This document shows positions 34,258 to 44,122 of a DNA stretch of 64,000 bases, piece by piece. The first letter of the stretch is position 1. Each line of letters opens with the position of its first letter. The stretch covers positions 62,001 through 126,000 of the forward strand of contig NZ_KB899698.1 of the NCBI RefSeq assembly GCF_000378445.1. Direction: 5' to 3'. A model generated the notes under the pieces. It searched no databases and was not told the origin of the DNA. It saw only the letters and a program-made list of their open reading frames with translations. The position numbers were made by a program, and so were the translations under genes. The stretch comes from Deinococcus aquatilis DSM 23025. Its GTDB lineage: Bacteria > Deinococcota > Deinococci > Deinococcales > Deinococcaceae.

Positions 34258-34708
34258 GGGATTGGTTCGTGAGCGGCGGGGACACCGCAGGCCCGGACGG
34301 TACGGTCTGGTCTTTGCCCGAACTGGCTTTCTCGTTCGTTCCTTTCTCTTTCTTCTTCTGCCCTCCCGTTTGAGCGGACGGCGCAGGCTTCTCACTGGCT
34401 GCGAGCATGGCATCCAGCAACTCATCCGTCACGAACCCCGGATCGAATGGCGCAGCGCCCAGCCCTTTCTTACTCCAGTCCGCCCGCAACATGCTCTTCA
34501 AACCCTCTTGCAGGGCCTTGACCCATGCCTTGGCTTCCTCCGTCCCCTGAATCACCAGTTCAACACCCTGCCCGCCCGGCATCACGCCGAACGGAACGGC
34601 TTTGAGTTCTTGACGGTTCACGGCATCGCGCACCACGGCAATCAGCGTCCCATGCGTACATGCGGGCATTTCAGTCAATACTTCGCTCAATAAGAATCGG
34701 TTCTTCAT
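34238..34708 (-). CDS. Hypothetical protein with lysine-rich tail
   Basis: 156 residues: an ordered N-terminal domain (GTLIAVVRDAVNRQELKAVP, VELVIQGTEEAKAWVKALQE) and a low-complexity K/S/P tail (GGQKKKEKGTNEKASSGKDQ). Unknown family. ATGA-coupled to the MshEN-like gene upstream and overlapping the primase downstream, so probably part of a replication or DNA-handling operon. Confidence 0.6.
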   Translation of the reverse strand: MKNRFLLSEVLTEMPACTHGTLIAVVRDAVNRQELKAVPFGVMPGGQGVELVIQGTEEAKAWVKALQEGLKSMLRADWSKKGLGAAPFDPGFVTDELLDAMLAASEKPAPSAQTGGQKKKEKGTNEKASSGKDQTVPSGPAVSPPLTNQSHESPAA

Positions 34709-35550
34709 GCGGTTTCGGCCTCCTGTTGATACGTACTCAGTAAGATGTTCAGCGCCCGGCGACTGGTGAGTGCCAGTACCAGCGGTACTTGTAGGGTCTC
34801 CATCAACCGCGTCACATTCACCTGCACGGCCGCGACATCCTCACTGCGCTCTACAGCGCCCAGGACACCGAGTCGCCCGTCTGCCTGCCGCACGTACGGC
34901 ACCAGGCGGCGCTGCAAGAGTGGCCCGGCAGGTAACTCATGCCACAATCTGCGGTCAGGCGGGGAGAGGGTGGTGTCCACATACGGCAGTCCTGCGAAGG
35001 CGGCGATGGCTTGGGTCAGTTCTTCCGGGGTCGGGCGCTGGTCAATGCCCCACGCCAGTCGGGGAATGAGGGCGGCAAGTGCAGCGGCATCCTCTGAAGA
35101 ACGGTAGTGACTCGGCGCAGCTGGGTACGTGAGCGCGAACAACTCCCGAAACACCGCAGGCGTCGTGATGTCAATCTGGAACGTCACCTGACGGCTGGGC
35201 ACCCAGGCCGCACACACCGCCCGCACTTCATCCAGCTCCCGCACTCGCCGCAGAGGATTGGGCGAGATCACCCGGATCGTGTTGAATACGCGCACACGCG
35301 GCAAGATCAGGTAATCCACTGCGATGTCTTGCCCGAACAGGCGTGCATCAATTGGCCCGGCCGCCGCTGGAGTCGGAATGAAATGGCGTTCGGCACGGGA
35401 CGCCAGGGCCTGCCAGAGTGCAGGCAGATCCAATTCCGGTTGCCGGGCCAGTTGAGTGAGCACACTGCCGCCTTCTTGCAGGCCGTGCTCGACCCGGTGC
35501 AGGATGGCCTCCGGGACAAGGCCCGTCTGCCGCACGGCCTCCACGTTCAC
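34705..35550 (-). CDS. MshEN/GspE-N-like protein without ATPase
   Basis: 281 residues. The C-terminal 100 residues (FAGLPYVDTTLSPPDRRLWH, RRLVPYVRQADGRLGVLGAV, QVPLVLALTSRRALNILLST) follow the MshEN / type II secretion E N-terminal pattern: P(Y/F)VD, PY plus G-L-V-A, and final (A/T)S...L...Y. These domains bind cyclic-di-GMP or mediate assembly in PilB, but here there is no ATPase. It may couple pilin or secretion functions to a signal. Coupled on both sides by overlapping start/stop. Confidence 0.5.
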   Translation of the reverse strand: MNVEAVRQTGLVPEAILHRVEHGLQEGGSVLTQLARQPELDLPALWQALASRAERHFIPTPAAAGPIDARLFGQDIAVDYLILPRVRVFNTIRVISPNPLRRVRELDEVRAVCAAWVPSRQVTFQIDITTPAVFRELFALTYPAAPSHYRSSEDAAALAALIPRLAWGIDQRPTPEELTQAIAAFAGLPYVDTTLSPPDRRLWHELPAGPLLQRRLVPYVRQADGRLGVLGAVERSEDVAAVQVNVTRLMETLQVPLVLALTSRRALNILLSTYQQEAETA

Positions 35551-36626
35551 AACACGTCTGCTTCGGCAAACGCGAACCCAGCCGCCGCTCGCGCGAACTT
35601 GTTGTACACCGGATGCGGCCGCTTGGCCGGCTGAATGATCGTACTCAAACGGATCGCCGTACGTAACAGCGTCCGTAAGCGCTCACCCGTTGATGCCAAG
35701 GGATCCTGCTCGCCTTTGGCCTGCACCAGCACGTCTCGTTGCTCCCAGATGCGCAGGGCCCCGTCACTAGAATGATGCACGTCAATGCGCCCACCGCCCT
35801 GAGCGAACTCCAACGCCCAAGTCACCATATTCAACTCGGTCGTCACCAGGTCATCCCCGGCTTCCCGGCCACTGTGCACCACGACTTGCCCTTGCCCGAT
35901 GATTACCACGCCGTAGTAGACGTTCTCGTAATCCGTAAAGGCTGCCGTATGCAGGACGTACGTCACGAGCGGGGTGGGTTCCGGCATTTCGCCGCGCTGC
36001 ATCAGGTCAAGCATGGAGCGCCAGATGGGCAGTTCCCGTTCCGGGCGGGCGATGACGAGCAGTTTGTCCATTTGGTTGAGATGACGGGAGAGTTCCGTCA
36101 GGCTGGGATGCGTCTTGGTGCGCTCACGGAACAGACGCATGGCGGCCATGATGTCCTTGTCATTCGTGTGCAGGCGCACCATGGAGCCGGTACGGGTGGG
36201 CAGCACAGCGGTGAGGATGGCTTCAGCGGCCCAGTGGTCGCCTGTAGGGAGATCCCGGGTGTGATACGTGCCGACCAGGGTGCCGTCTTTGCCAAGGCGA
36301 ACGACGCGGATGATGCTGTACTGCCCGGCAGAACGGGTGACGTAGATGTCATCCACTGTGGTGCGGCGGGAACGGTCGCGTTCTCGAGGAGTTGGGGACT
36401 TGGCCTCACTGAGAGCTGGCGCGGGCGGGGCTTCGGGTACGGGAAGTACCGCGGCCTTGGGTGCAGCTGGACTGACCTCAGGAAGAGGTGAGGCCACTGG
36501 AGCGACAGGCATCACCGGGATCGGGGCCACTGGAGCTGGTGTCCGGTCAGTTGGAGCGACAACTCCAGGAGTCGGGTTGGCAACAGATGCTGTGGCCACC
36601 ACAACAGGGCGTGCGGGATGAGTCAT
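35547..36626 (-). CDS. Hypothetical protein with proline-rich N-terminus
   Basis: 359 residues: a P/A/V-rich first 80 residues, then two beta/alpha segments (IYVTRSAGQYSIIRVVRLGK, and VYYGVVIIGQGQVVVHSGRE with TELNMVTWALEFA), the second vaguely RNase-H-like in strand order but lacking obvious aspartates. First gene of the four-gene overlapping operon running to the primase. AAAGGAGACC precedes the ATG; signature B lies 70 bases upstream. Confidence 0.55.
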   Translation of the reverse strand: MTHPARPVVVATASVANPTPGVVAPTDRTPAPVAPIPVMPVAPVASPLPEVSPAAPKAAVLPVPEAPPAPALSEAKSPTPRERDRSRRTTVDDIYVTRSAGQYSIIRVVRLGKDGTLVGTYHTRDLPTGDHWAAEAILTAVLPTRTGSMVRLHTNDKDIMAAMRLFRERTKTHPSLTELSRHLNQMDKLLVIARPERELPIWRSMLDLMQRGEMPEPTPLVTYVLHTAAFTDYENVYYGVVIIGQGQVVVHSGREAGDDLVTTELNMVTWALEFAQGGGRIDVHHSSDGALRIWEQRDVLVQAKGEQDPLASTGERLRTLLRTAIRLSTIIQPAKRPHPVYNKFARAAAGFAFAEADVL

Positions 36627-36664
36627 ATGGGTCTCCTTTGCCCAGGCCAGGAGACGGCCGGGGA

Positions 36665-37747
36665 TTACGCCGCATCGTGAATGGGCTGGGGGTGACGCGG
36701 GTGCAGACCAGGTGTGCCCCTTGCCTGCGGCCGCTCAAGCTCAAAAAACGCGACTACACAGGGAGACGTCCTCACCTCCCACACAGGCACGGAGACCAGT
36801 GGCGTCATCGCACCCGAGCCATTAACGGGACGCTCAACACCTGCAGCAGACAGCACCGGAGCGGCGGCCATCATGGGCGTGCCGTGGGCCTCCGGGAACA
36901 ACGGCGTGACGACGGGCGCGCTCACGCCCAGGGGCAAGGTGCGCTTGGGACGACCGAGCGCGGCGGTCAGGAGCACCTGCTGGTGACGGGTCGGTGCAGG
37001 GCGGGCGGGCAGCGGGGTAACGAGTGGCAGGCCAACCACCGCAGGCAGGGCCACGACCGGGGCCACCACGGGTGCGGGGAACAACAAGGCAGGTAGAGAC
37101 GCCACGAAGCAAATCGAGGCCATTTCCGTTTTCACGGTTCGCAGCGCGACCTCACCTAACGTTTCGAGATGCTGGACATACTGATGCACCGCTTCTTTTG
37201 AAATCTTGATGGTTCGGTTGAGTCCGACCGTCAGTTCCTGAAGGCCGAGTTCTCGCTTGCGGATGATCGCTTTCGTGGCTTCATAGCGTAGACGTTCCCG
37301 CACGATCTCCAAGGTATGAGGTGCGAACATGACGGTCTGCGCTCCTTGACCCAGCTCCAAGACTTCTCGTCCGTCCCGGCGCAGCACGTGAACACGGTTG
37401 CCCACTCCCCGCAACAGCCAGCTCAAGAACGAAGCGGAGACGCCTAAGTCTCGAATGACGGTCTGCCGGTACGCCGCCCCGTGGTTGGCGAGGTAATCCA
37501 CCAGGAGACGAATGTGAGCTTCGCGAGCCTCGTCTTGCTGGGCGGCCAGGCAGTAGTAATGCCGCACTGGTTGAACCACCGCTTGAGAGGCCGCGAGTTC
37601 ACGCAGTTCTGTTCCGGTTCGTACCCGGCTCACAGGCAGCAAGGTTTTCCCTCGCATGGCCTGATGCAGATCCCGGGTCGTCCAGCATTGGGGTGGAGCG
37701 GCAAGGAGAAAAGCGTGCGTGGCAGACATGCGGGAAATCTGCCCCAT
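36665..37747 (-). CDS. Putative HTH regulator
   Basis: 360 residues. A helix-turn-helix-like stretch is visible (LVDYLANHGAAYRQTVIRDL, GVSASFLSWLL), then a helical coiled region (VRERLRYEATKAIIRKRELG) and a disordered P/V-rich tail. It looks like a regulator or replication accessory; family unknown. Start 37747 or 37729 cannot be separated by eye. Its last codons overlap the signature-B promoter of the downstream operon. Confidence 0.5.
   Translation of the reverse strand: MGQISRMSATHAFLLAAPPQCWTTRDLHQAMRGKTLLPVSRVRTGTELRELAASQAVVQPVRHYYCLAAQQDEAREAHIRLLVDYLANHGAAYRQTVIRDLGVSASFLSWLLRGVGNRVHVLRRDGREVLELGQGAQTVMFAPHTLEIVRERLRYEATKAIIRKRELGLQELTVGLNRTIKISKEAVHQYVQHLETLGEVALRTVKTEMASICFVASLPALLFPAPVVAPVVALPAVVGLPLVTPLPARPAPTRHQQVLLTAALGRPKRTLPLGVSAPVVTPLFPEAHGTPMMAAAPVLSAAGVERPVNGSGAMTPLVSVPVWEVRTSPCVVAFFELERPQARGTPGLHPRHPQPIHDAA
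36667..36696 (-). promoter_or_regulatory. Signature-B site upstream of the 36626 operon
   Basis: GTCACC, TTCAC and T spacing conserved; the start codon at 36626 is about 40 bases after the predicted +1, so this copy has a leader with a ribosome site. Confidence 0.6.
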
Positions 37748-37749
37748 CA

Positions 37750-38132
37750 ATTCTTACAACGCTGCTGGAAACTCTCATTAGTGTTCTATGCGCCATCTCA
37801 GTCGATGTTTTCTGGTTTTATGAGAATTTTTCTCATAAAACTGCCCGTTCAATCACACCCTAAATACGGCTCAAGTGCCAAAATGCTTTATAGATGAAAA
37901 GGACCGTTGAGTCATCTCGGATGAGGAATAACTTCTCTAATGCAGAGTATATCACAAATAAGATGAGAGAGCTTCTAATGACCATGAGAACTGCACTCAT
38001 CTTGTAAGAATGACCCCCTTTCTGACCCCCTCTTGAAAGAATGAGAGACCGCTCAGAAAGTTCTTAGTAAGAATGCACCCCCGAATCCCCCCCAATAAAT
38101 GAGAACGGTTCCTTTTACACCCAAATTGTCAG
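37750..38132. promoter_or_regulatory. AT-rich divergent control region
   Basis: A low-G+C gap between divergent genes. CTTG(T/A)AAGAATGA-like words recur at about 37999, 38033 and 38063, and GTAAGAATTGA faces the other way next to 37750. These look like binding sites for one regulator, plausibly either flanking gene product. Confidence 0.5.
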
Positions 38133-40955
38133 ATGAGTCACGCTTCAAGAAACTCTCAGAATAAAACGCCTCTTTCACCCCTCCGAAGGAACGCCACGCA
38201 CCCTATGATCCACCTCACTCGAACCCACCTCATTGAACGCATCCGTGCCTCAGATGCCCCAGTCACCGCACTGGTCGGCCCCCGGGGCTACGGCAAAACA
38301 CACCTACTCGAAGAACTCACGCGCGGCGCCCAAGACATCTACATCAGCAGTGCAGACGCGGGCGGAGAAGCCCTCAACATCGCCGCACACCTGATCGCCC
38401 GCCTCCCAGATCCCACCCAAACCCACTACCACTACCTCCGAACCCACAACCCCCTGACCCTCGTCAATGCCGCCGCCGCCCTCCGCAGCGACCTCGCCCA
38501 ACATGTGCCAATCACCATCGCCATCGACGATCTGCACACCCTCACCCCCGATAGCCGCACCCTGCTGCTCGACTACCTGCTGCCCAGACTGCCCGCAGGC
38601 GTGCGCATCCTGCTCGGCATGCGCGCTGAAGGCAACTTACGCCTCTCCACCCTCCGCCTGAAAGTCAAGATCCAGACCCTCACCCAAGCCGATCTGGCCT
38701 TCACGCCCGCAGAAGCCGCACAACTCGGGCTCAGCATGGCGCAGTACCAACAAACTCAAGGCTGGCCCGAGCTGAGCTTCTTCCTCCGCGCTGGCGGCGA
38801 CCCCACCGATTACATCCTCACGCAGACCAGCACCCTCGCCCCTGAACTGCATACCTCCCTCCTCCGCGCCGCCCTCCTCCCGCTCTGGCGTCACCACGAT
38901 CCTGTCCAAGCCCAACTCGGCCTGCATCCCAACTGGCTCGAAACAGTGCGGGAATGCGTTCCTTGTCTGGAAGTCGCACCCGGCGAGTACGTCCCACACA
39001 CGCTGTACCGACAAGTCTTACTCGACGCCCTGCAGAGCCAACCCAAGGCCTACCAGACCGCTCAACATACCCTCGGCCTGGCCTTGGTCGAACACGCACA
39101 ACCCGTCGCGGCCCTTGAAGCGCTCCTCAGTGCAGGCGCACTGGATGAAGCCCTCGCAGTCGTCGTCCGCATCACGGATCAATTCCAGCGCAGCCATCAA
39201 CTGAGTGCCCTCAAACCCGCCCTTGAGCGTCTGCGTGACCGGCTCACCCCGGATTTCCGCGTGGTCTACGGCCTGGCCCTGTTCGAGGAAGGCCGCACTG
39301 CACAAGGCTTGCAATTGGTCGAAGAAGCACGTCAAGCCGGTGCCACGCCGCTGTCAGCCACCCTGACGCTGGCCCGCATGCGCGCGAGATCCGGGAATTT
39401 CGTGCTCGCCCGTGCGTTGTACCGGGAAGCCTTACAGCATCAGCCGGAGTTGAGTGAGGCATTGAGCATCCGCGCGCAACTCAGCTTCGGTGAGGCGGTA
39501 CAGGCCCGTAACGGCCTGCTGACCACCCTCTCGGAGATTGAACCTGAGGCCCAGCAAGTGCTGGATGCGCCCCAACAGGCGACAGCGATGGCCAGAGCAC
39601 AAGCGCATACGGCCCTTGCCCTGGCCCTGGCGTACCGAGGACAACGCACGGCCGCACGCCGCCATGCCGACGCCGCCCGCGACCTCACCCACACCCTCAC
39701 CGACCCCGAAGAACTCAGCGCCCTCTACGCCGCCCTCGCGACCTTCTACGCGGACGAAGACCAACCCGAGATCGCTGACCTGCTCTTACAACAAGGCTGC
39801 GCCATTGTCCCCAGTCACCTCACCGAACGGCACCTGCAACTCAAAATGAACCGCGCGTGGATCATGCTGCGTCAACACACGCCCGCCGCGCTCCGGCAAG
39901 CCTTATTTGAAGCCCGCACCTTACGCGCGACCACCCGCCAACTGAACAACACGCCCCAACGCCTCGAAGTCCTGACCCTCGGCGCCATCTGCCTCGGTCT
40001 TCTCCGCTTGCAGGAGCCCGAAACTGTCCTGCGCACCGAATTCGAAAGCACCCTCGAAGAACTCGCCATCGTCGCCGCTCCCTACCCCGCCTACCAGGAC
40101 ACGGTCTTCGTCCTGCGCGCCCTGGTCAAGCACACCCCTACGTCACTTGAACAGCTCAAATTGGGCGCACAGGTGCCCCCCAGCGTGCAAATCCTGACCG
40201 TCCTGGCCATCGTCACCTGGGGAGCGGAACATCTCAGGCCCCTCGCCATCGCCGAACTCCAGCACTTGAGTGATCAGTGGGGCCGCAGCACTCTGCAGAT
40301 GTACGCGAACTGGCTCGGCATCCACCAACTCCCCACGTTCAAGCCTGTTCTGGACGTCGTCTTCCTTGCCCGGAGACCGCAAGTCAGCGTGGACGGTCAC
40401 CCGCTCAAACTCAGCACGAGTGCCCTGCACCTGCTCACCGGCCTGATTTACCGCCGCAAAATTTCAGCCAACGACGCCCGGGACGTCTTCGGAGAACAGG
40501 CCGTCAGTCGCCTGCATGTCACCGTCAGTCGCCTGAAAGACGCCCTGAAAGCCGTCACCGGCTTCACGGATCCACTCGGCACGGAGCGAGGCAGCTATAC
40601 CTTGGCGGCCTTCACCATCCGCACCGATATCGACCGCCTGTACCTGATTTCACCCCGCGAACTGCCGATCGTGTACTTAGCACCTCTTCTGCAAGGCATC
40701 CCTGAAACAGAAGTCATCCACGCGTGGAGGCAAGAGTGCCGCCGCATCGTGCAAAAACGCATCCGAGATGTGAGTCAGAGTCACCCAGAATTGGCTACTC
40801 GGCTCAAGGTGACGCTCAGTGCGACGGATCCATTCCTGAAATGGCTGGATCAAGCGCCATATAGCGCTTCCAGTACGCATGCGCTTCCAGGGCCTGCGCA
40901 TACGTCTGAGACTGATCCACCACGACGTACTGCCGCACATCCGGATGCGCCATGA
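38133..40955 (+). CDS. STAND-type transcriptional regulator with winged helix
   Basis: 940 residues. P-loop [15 protein letters not shown] and Walker [10 protein letters not shown] near the N-terminus, then TPR-like helical repeats, and near residues 740-860 a winged-helix domain ([53 protein letters not shown]). This is the MalT/SARP-like layout: an ATP switch with a sensor scaffold. The C-terminal layout resembles the truncated gene at 1-825. The start could also be the ATG at 38205. Confidence 0.8.
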   Translation: MSHASRNSQNKTPLSPLRRNATHPMIHLTRTHLIERIRASDAPVTALVGPRGYGKTHLLEELTRGAQDIYISSADAGGEALNIAAHLIARLPDPTQTHYHYLRTHNPLTLVNAAAALRSDLAQHVPITIAIDDLHTLTPDSRTLLLDYLLPRLPAGVRILLGMRAEGNLRLSTLRLKVKIQTLTQADLAFTPAEAAQLGLSMAQYQQTQGWPELSFFLRAGGDPTDYILTQTSTLAPELHTSLLRAALLPLWRHHDPVQAQLGLHPNWLETVRECVPCLEVAPGEYVPHTLYRQVLLDALQSQPKAYQTAQHTLGLALVEHAQPVAALEALLSAGALDEALAVVVRITDQFQRSHQLSALKPALERLRDRLTPDFRVVYGLALFEEGRTAQGLQLVEEARQAGATPLSATLTLARMRARSGNFVLARALYREALQHQPELSEALSIRAQLSFGEAVQARNGLLTTLSEIEPEAQQVLDAPQQATAMARAQAHTALALALAYRGQRTAARRHADAARDLTHTLTDPEELSALYAALATFYADEDQPEIADLLLQQGCAIVPSHLTERHLQLKMNRAWIMLRQHTPAALRQALFEARTLRATTRQLNNTPQRLEVLTLGAICLGLLRLQEPETVLRTEFESTLEELAIVAAPYPAYQDTVFVLRALVKHTPTSLEQLKLGAQVPPSVQILTVLAIVTWGAEHLRPLAIAELQHLSDQWGRSTLQMYANWLGIHQLPTFKPVLDVVFLARRPQVSVDGHPLKLSTSALHLLTGLIYRRKISANDARDVFGEQAVSRLHVTVSRLKDALKAVTGFTDPLGTERGSYTLAAFTIRTDIDRLYLISPRELPIVYLAPLLQGIPETEVIHAWRQECRRIVQKRIRDVSQSHPELATRLKVTLSATDPFLKWLDQAPYSASSTHALPGPAHTSETDPPRRTAAHPDAP

Positions 40956-41190
40956 CCGTCTTGAACATCATCCCATCCGCCGTTCGCCGACACGTGAAAT
41001 ACGTGCCCAACACCTGATCCCCCACCAGCCCAGTATTCGTAAAACCGAGCTGCCGCTCTTCTACCGTCCAGTACCAATCTGGAATCCGCTCCACGGCCTT
41101 GAACTGGTCGGGAGCAAGCATCATGACAGCCTCACCCGCGGGAATCTCGATCGGGTTCAGGTACGTCATCAGAACGTACGTGTGCGTCAT
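40816..41190 (-). CDS. Hypothetical protein
   Basis: 124 residues, [20 protein letters not shown] then [20 protein letters not shown]. Unknown family. Its 3' end overlaps the end of the regulator at 38133 by 140 bases on the opposite strand. Divergent from the C39-like peptidase with only 33 bases between start codons. Confidence 0.6.
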   Translation of the reverse strand: MTHTYVLMTYLNPIEIPAGEAVMMLAPDQFKAVERIPDWYWTVEERQLGFTNTGLVGDQVLGTYFTCRRTADGMMFKTVMAHPDVRQYVVVDQSQTYAQALEAHAYWKRYMALDPAISGMDPSH

Positions 41191-41223
41191 CACGGGCACC
41201 CCTACAGGGCGCACAGTCAAGTC

Positions 41224-41796
41224 ATGACCCGTTTGTTCCATCTCGTATTCATCTTCGTCGTGTCCATACTCGGCTCCGTTCATGCTGCCTCTCCTCCCGC
41301 CGGCTTCGTGCTGTCCGGGATGCCGCTCGTGCACCAAACCTACAATGCCTGCGGCCCCGCCAGCCTCCTGCAAGTCCTGCGCTATTACGGCCTCGGTTCT
41401 ACCCTCACGCTTGCTGACGTCAGCCGGGCCACACGTCCGAATGATCGAGCGTACATGACATCTGCCGCAATTGTAACATTTGCACCGTCCGCCGGATTAC
41501 AGGCAAAATTATATTCCTTTGGCTCCTTGGAAACTGTCCGGCGGGCTATCCGCGCCCGCCTGCCCCTGATCGCCCTGCAAAATCATTACGCCGCCTCTGG
41601 GGCCGTCATCCCCCACTGGCGCGTCATCGTGGGCTACGACGACGCCCGGCAAGTCGTTTACCTGATGGATCCCTTGCTCGGCTACGTCACCATCACCTAC
41701 CCGGATTTCGAACGGGTCTGGCGCGAGCAACGCGGCCAGTTCGCTGTCCTGTTCCCGCCCAGTTGGATCAAGATTGTCACTCAAACCATCGGCTAA
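41224..41796 (+). CDS. Secreted C39-like peptidase
   Basis: 190 residues with a signal peptide ([19 protein letters not shown]). Catalytic cysteine in [20 protein letters not shown], histidine in [11 protein letters not shown] and aspartate in YLMDPLLGY: the papain-like C39 fold. In bacteriocin systems C39 enzymes cleave double-glycine leaders; exported single-domain forms have other substrates. Neighbouring pilin-like genes make a pilus-linked role possible. Confidence 0.75.
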   Translation: MTRLFHLVFIFVVSILGSVHAASPPAGFVLSGMPLVHQTYNACGPASLLQVLRYYGLGSTLTLADVSRATRPNDRAYMTSAAIVTFAPSAGLQAKLYSFGSLETVRRAIRARLPLIALQNHYAASGAVIPHWRVIVGYDDARQVVYLMDPLLGYVTITYPDFERVWREQRGQFAVLFPPSWIKIVTQTIG

Positions 41797-41798
41797 GG

Positions 41799-43238
41799 TC
41801 ACTTCTCATACCCAATAAACGCTTCCCGCCACTTGGACGGCAATACAGGCACTCCAGGCGGTGTGAGGCCTGCCCGAAACCGAGGATCTTGCTGAATCCG
41901 CAGCGCCCCCGGCCCACCTGGCGTCCCCGCCACGGAGCCGTAGATGGTCAGGTCATTGGGGTTCGACAGTGTGCCTGTTGAGATGGCCGCGTGCAGACGT
42001 TCGGCTTCCACCCGTACGACTGGACTGATCAACCCCAGCATGTCCTCGCCGCCAACTCCTGTCATGCAGTTGCTGTCCGTACAACTGGTCTGCACGTACG
42101 TCAGGTTGCCTTCTACCCGGAGCGGTTGCAGGCTGCTCACCGTCAACGGTAGACCGATGGATGGGCCGTTCGCGTCCAGTGAACTCACCGTGATCGCGTT
42201 CGGCACGACGATCATGCCGTCCCAGCGTTCCTGCACGACCACACTCTGTCCGGTGACTGAATCCTGTCTCTGAAGGCGCGCGGTCCGGTCTCCATTGCGG
42301 GTCGCGGTGTACAACGTGCAATTGCTGCCCTGACAGGCTTGCAGGACTTGCACTCCCTCCAACGTGACACCCAACCGCAACACTGAAGCGGCAATGAGCA
42401 CCGGCGAACTGGGTGCCTGCACCGCCCAGGTCAACCCATACCCGCCAGCGCCTGTGCTAAGTGATCCACTTTGCAGACACCCGACTGTGAGACACGGCCG
42501 CTCGACAGCGGGCGTGAGTTGCATCACTGGGAACGTCGAACTGCCCAAAGTCACACGCTGTTCCCCCCGGCAATCTGGGGCACTCAATCCACACCCACTG
42601 ACCGCCACTGCGTCCGTCACCTTCACCGCCCCGTTCAGGGTGAGCTGACCGTCCACCTGCACCGTGCCTTGAATATTGATGCGCGGCGATAAGGTCAAGT
42701 CTCCCGGCACGTACAGGGTTGTGGCGGCCAACGGGAAGGCGCCGTAGGTCGCGCCCAGCCAACCCGTACGAACCGATTGCGGCCCGGTTCCTAGACGCGT
42801 GACCAGGACGAAGGGCAGTTGCACGGTGGTCAGGGCCCCAGGTTGCGAGGTCACCGGATCGAGCCGGATCCCTGCGGGCAAGGCTTGACCACACGCTGTC
42901 TGAGTGAAGTAGATCCGGAAGGTCACGGGGCTGCTCGCGGTGGACGTGCGGGTACACCAGCTGTCGGCGATCTGTTGAGCAGCGCGGGTCAAAGCAGTGG
43001 GATCATTCGGCGTTTCCGGCAAGCTCCGGACAATGCGGGTGGCGTTCGCGGCCAGGAGGCGTCCGGCGTAGCTGAGATCATTGCGGGCGGTGACAGAGGC
43101 AAGGGTGCTGTCCACGAAAGCGCGGGTTTGGGTCGTGCGGGCTTCGGTAACACGGAAGAGTCCGGCGGCGAGCAGGGCAAAGACGGCGAAGAGGATCAAA
43201 GCCCAGACCAGGCTGAAGGCAGCAGTGCGGTGGCGCAT
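41799..43238 (-). CDS. PilX-like pilus assembly/minor pilin protein
   Basis: 479 residues. N-terminal membrane helix (FSLVWALILFAVFALLAAGL) right after a short basic head, without the classic G^F site, and a long strand-rich body with several cysteines. This is the PilX/DUF4900-type architecture found beside Deinococcus-Thermus pilins. Signature B places +1 at the ATG of 43238. Confidence 0.65.
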   Translation of the reverse strand: MRHRTAAFSLVWALILFAVFALLAAGLFRVTEARTTQTRAFVDSTLASVTARNDLSYAGRLLAANATRIVRSLPETPNDPTALTRAAQQIADSWCTRTSTASSPVTFRIYFTQTACGQALPAGIRLDPVTSQPGALTTVQLPFVLVTRLGTGPQSVRTGWLGATYGAFPLAATTLYVPGDLTLSPRINIQGTVQVDGQLTLNGAVKVTDAVAVSGCGLSAPDCRGEQRVTLGSSTFPVMQLTPAVERPCLTVGCLQSGSLSTGAGGYGLTWAVQAPSSPVLIAASVLRLGVTLEGVQVLQACQGSNCTLYTATRNGDRTARLQRQDSVTGQSVVVQERWDGMIVVPNAITVSSLDANGPSIGLPLTVSSLQPLRVEGNLTYVQTSCTDSNCMTGVGGEDMLGLISPVVRVEAERLHAAISTGTLSNPNDLTIYGSVAGTPGGPGALRIQQDPRFRAGLTPPGVPVLPSKWREAFIGYEK

Positions 43239-43267
43239 GCCTTCACAGTGAAGGGGCTGGGGGTGAC
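43239..43267 (-). promoter_or_regulatory. Signature-B leaderless promoter
   Basis: GTCACC, TTCAC and T at standard spacing; +1 at the ATG of 43238. Confidence 0.7.
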
Positions 43268-43658
43268 GCAGGGAAGACGCTCAAAGTCGGCCCAGTTCGA
43301 CCTGAAAGATCACCCTCACAGAAAGGCCGTGAAGGGGCCTGCAAGAGCGATCCTGCATCAACGGGACATGCATAGACTCAGAGGGGCCAAATTGAGCCGC
43401 TCAGGAGCCGTTGGGGCGGAAGGGGGGTCTCGGCCCACTCCTGCTTGAGTCTCTCGGTCTGTTCGCCCGTGCTGCTGTCCCATCAGGCAGGCGAGCGCAC
43501 CGTCCAACGAACCTGCAGCACTTCGGGAAGGGCAGTCCTCGGCCGCTCAGGTCTTTGAAACTTCCAAGGGTCTACCTGCCGGAACATCCAGCACTCCGGT
43601 CTCTCCGACCCGGGCCCGCTCAGAGGATCGTGACCAAGAATTTTCGGCTCCTTGCTGG

Positions 43659-43708
43659 TGCTGCATTCTTTTAAAAGCTCTTAAAGATAAAAAGAATGCA
43701 ATGCAGCA
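43659..43708. repeat. AT-rich interrupted inverted repeat
   Basis: TGCTGCATTCTTTT pairs with AAAAGAATGCA-AT-GCAGCA across an AT-rich centre. The centre (CTTTTAAAAGCTCTTAAA) resembles 46950-46970 beside repA. The rest of the 43268-43894 gap shows no supported gene. Confidence 0.55.
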
Positions 43709-43750
43709 TAGGGCCAAAAAATATGCTGTTTCACACGGTCTTTTTTGGGC

Positions 43751-43825
43751 AATCAACGAAAAACGGCAACGGGAAAATACGAAATCAACAAAAAACGGCA
43801 ACGCGATCAACGAAAAACGGCAACG
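43751..43825. repeat. Three iteron-like direct repeats
   Basis: AATCAACGAAAAACGGCAAC at 43751, near-copies at 43783 and 43805; spacing 32 then 22 bases (three and two turns). Candidate second origin, partition or control site. Confidence 0.7.
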
Positions 43826-43894
43826 GCAATGAGACCAAAAAAGACACCTAAGAGTCCTCCTCTGGGGTGCCTTCTTGAGATACTGACGTTCAGG

Positions 43895-44122
43895 TCAGTC
43901 CAGTTCTTGATCCCATTTGCCAACTTGTTTCTGCAGTTCCAACGTCGATAGGGCCAGACAACTGCGCACGGTCTCTAAATTCAGTTTGCCTAGTTGCACC
44001 CAGCGCGTTATCCGCTTCCCCTGCTCGGGCGTAAACCGCCTTCTATTACCTCTAAAAACCGTGTATTCTGTGTCCTGTCCGATTGGGACGGGGATTATGA
44101 CAACGGGGATCAGGGAGGCCAC
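43895..44122 (-). CDS. Small putative HTH protein
   Basis: Up to 75 residues from a GTG start. The C-terminal part (FTPEQGKRITRWVQLGKLNL, then ETVRSCLALSTLELQKQ) looks like a helix-turn-helix. No ATG is available and no leader signal is seen, so the start and even the gene are uncertain. It overlaps the start of the plus-strand gene at 44097. Confidence 0.4.
   Translation of the reverse strand: MASLIPVVIIPVPIGQDTEYTVFRGNRRRFTPEQGKRITRWVQLGKLNLETVRSCLALSTLELQKQVGKWDQELD

Noticed and set aside
34200..34425. N-terminal 56-residue extension of the primase
   Set aside because: Arginine-rich translation of the upstream gene's tail in another frame; AEP fold begins at the later ATG.
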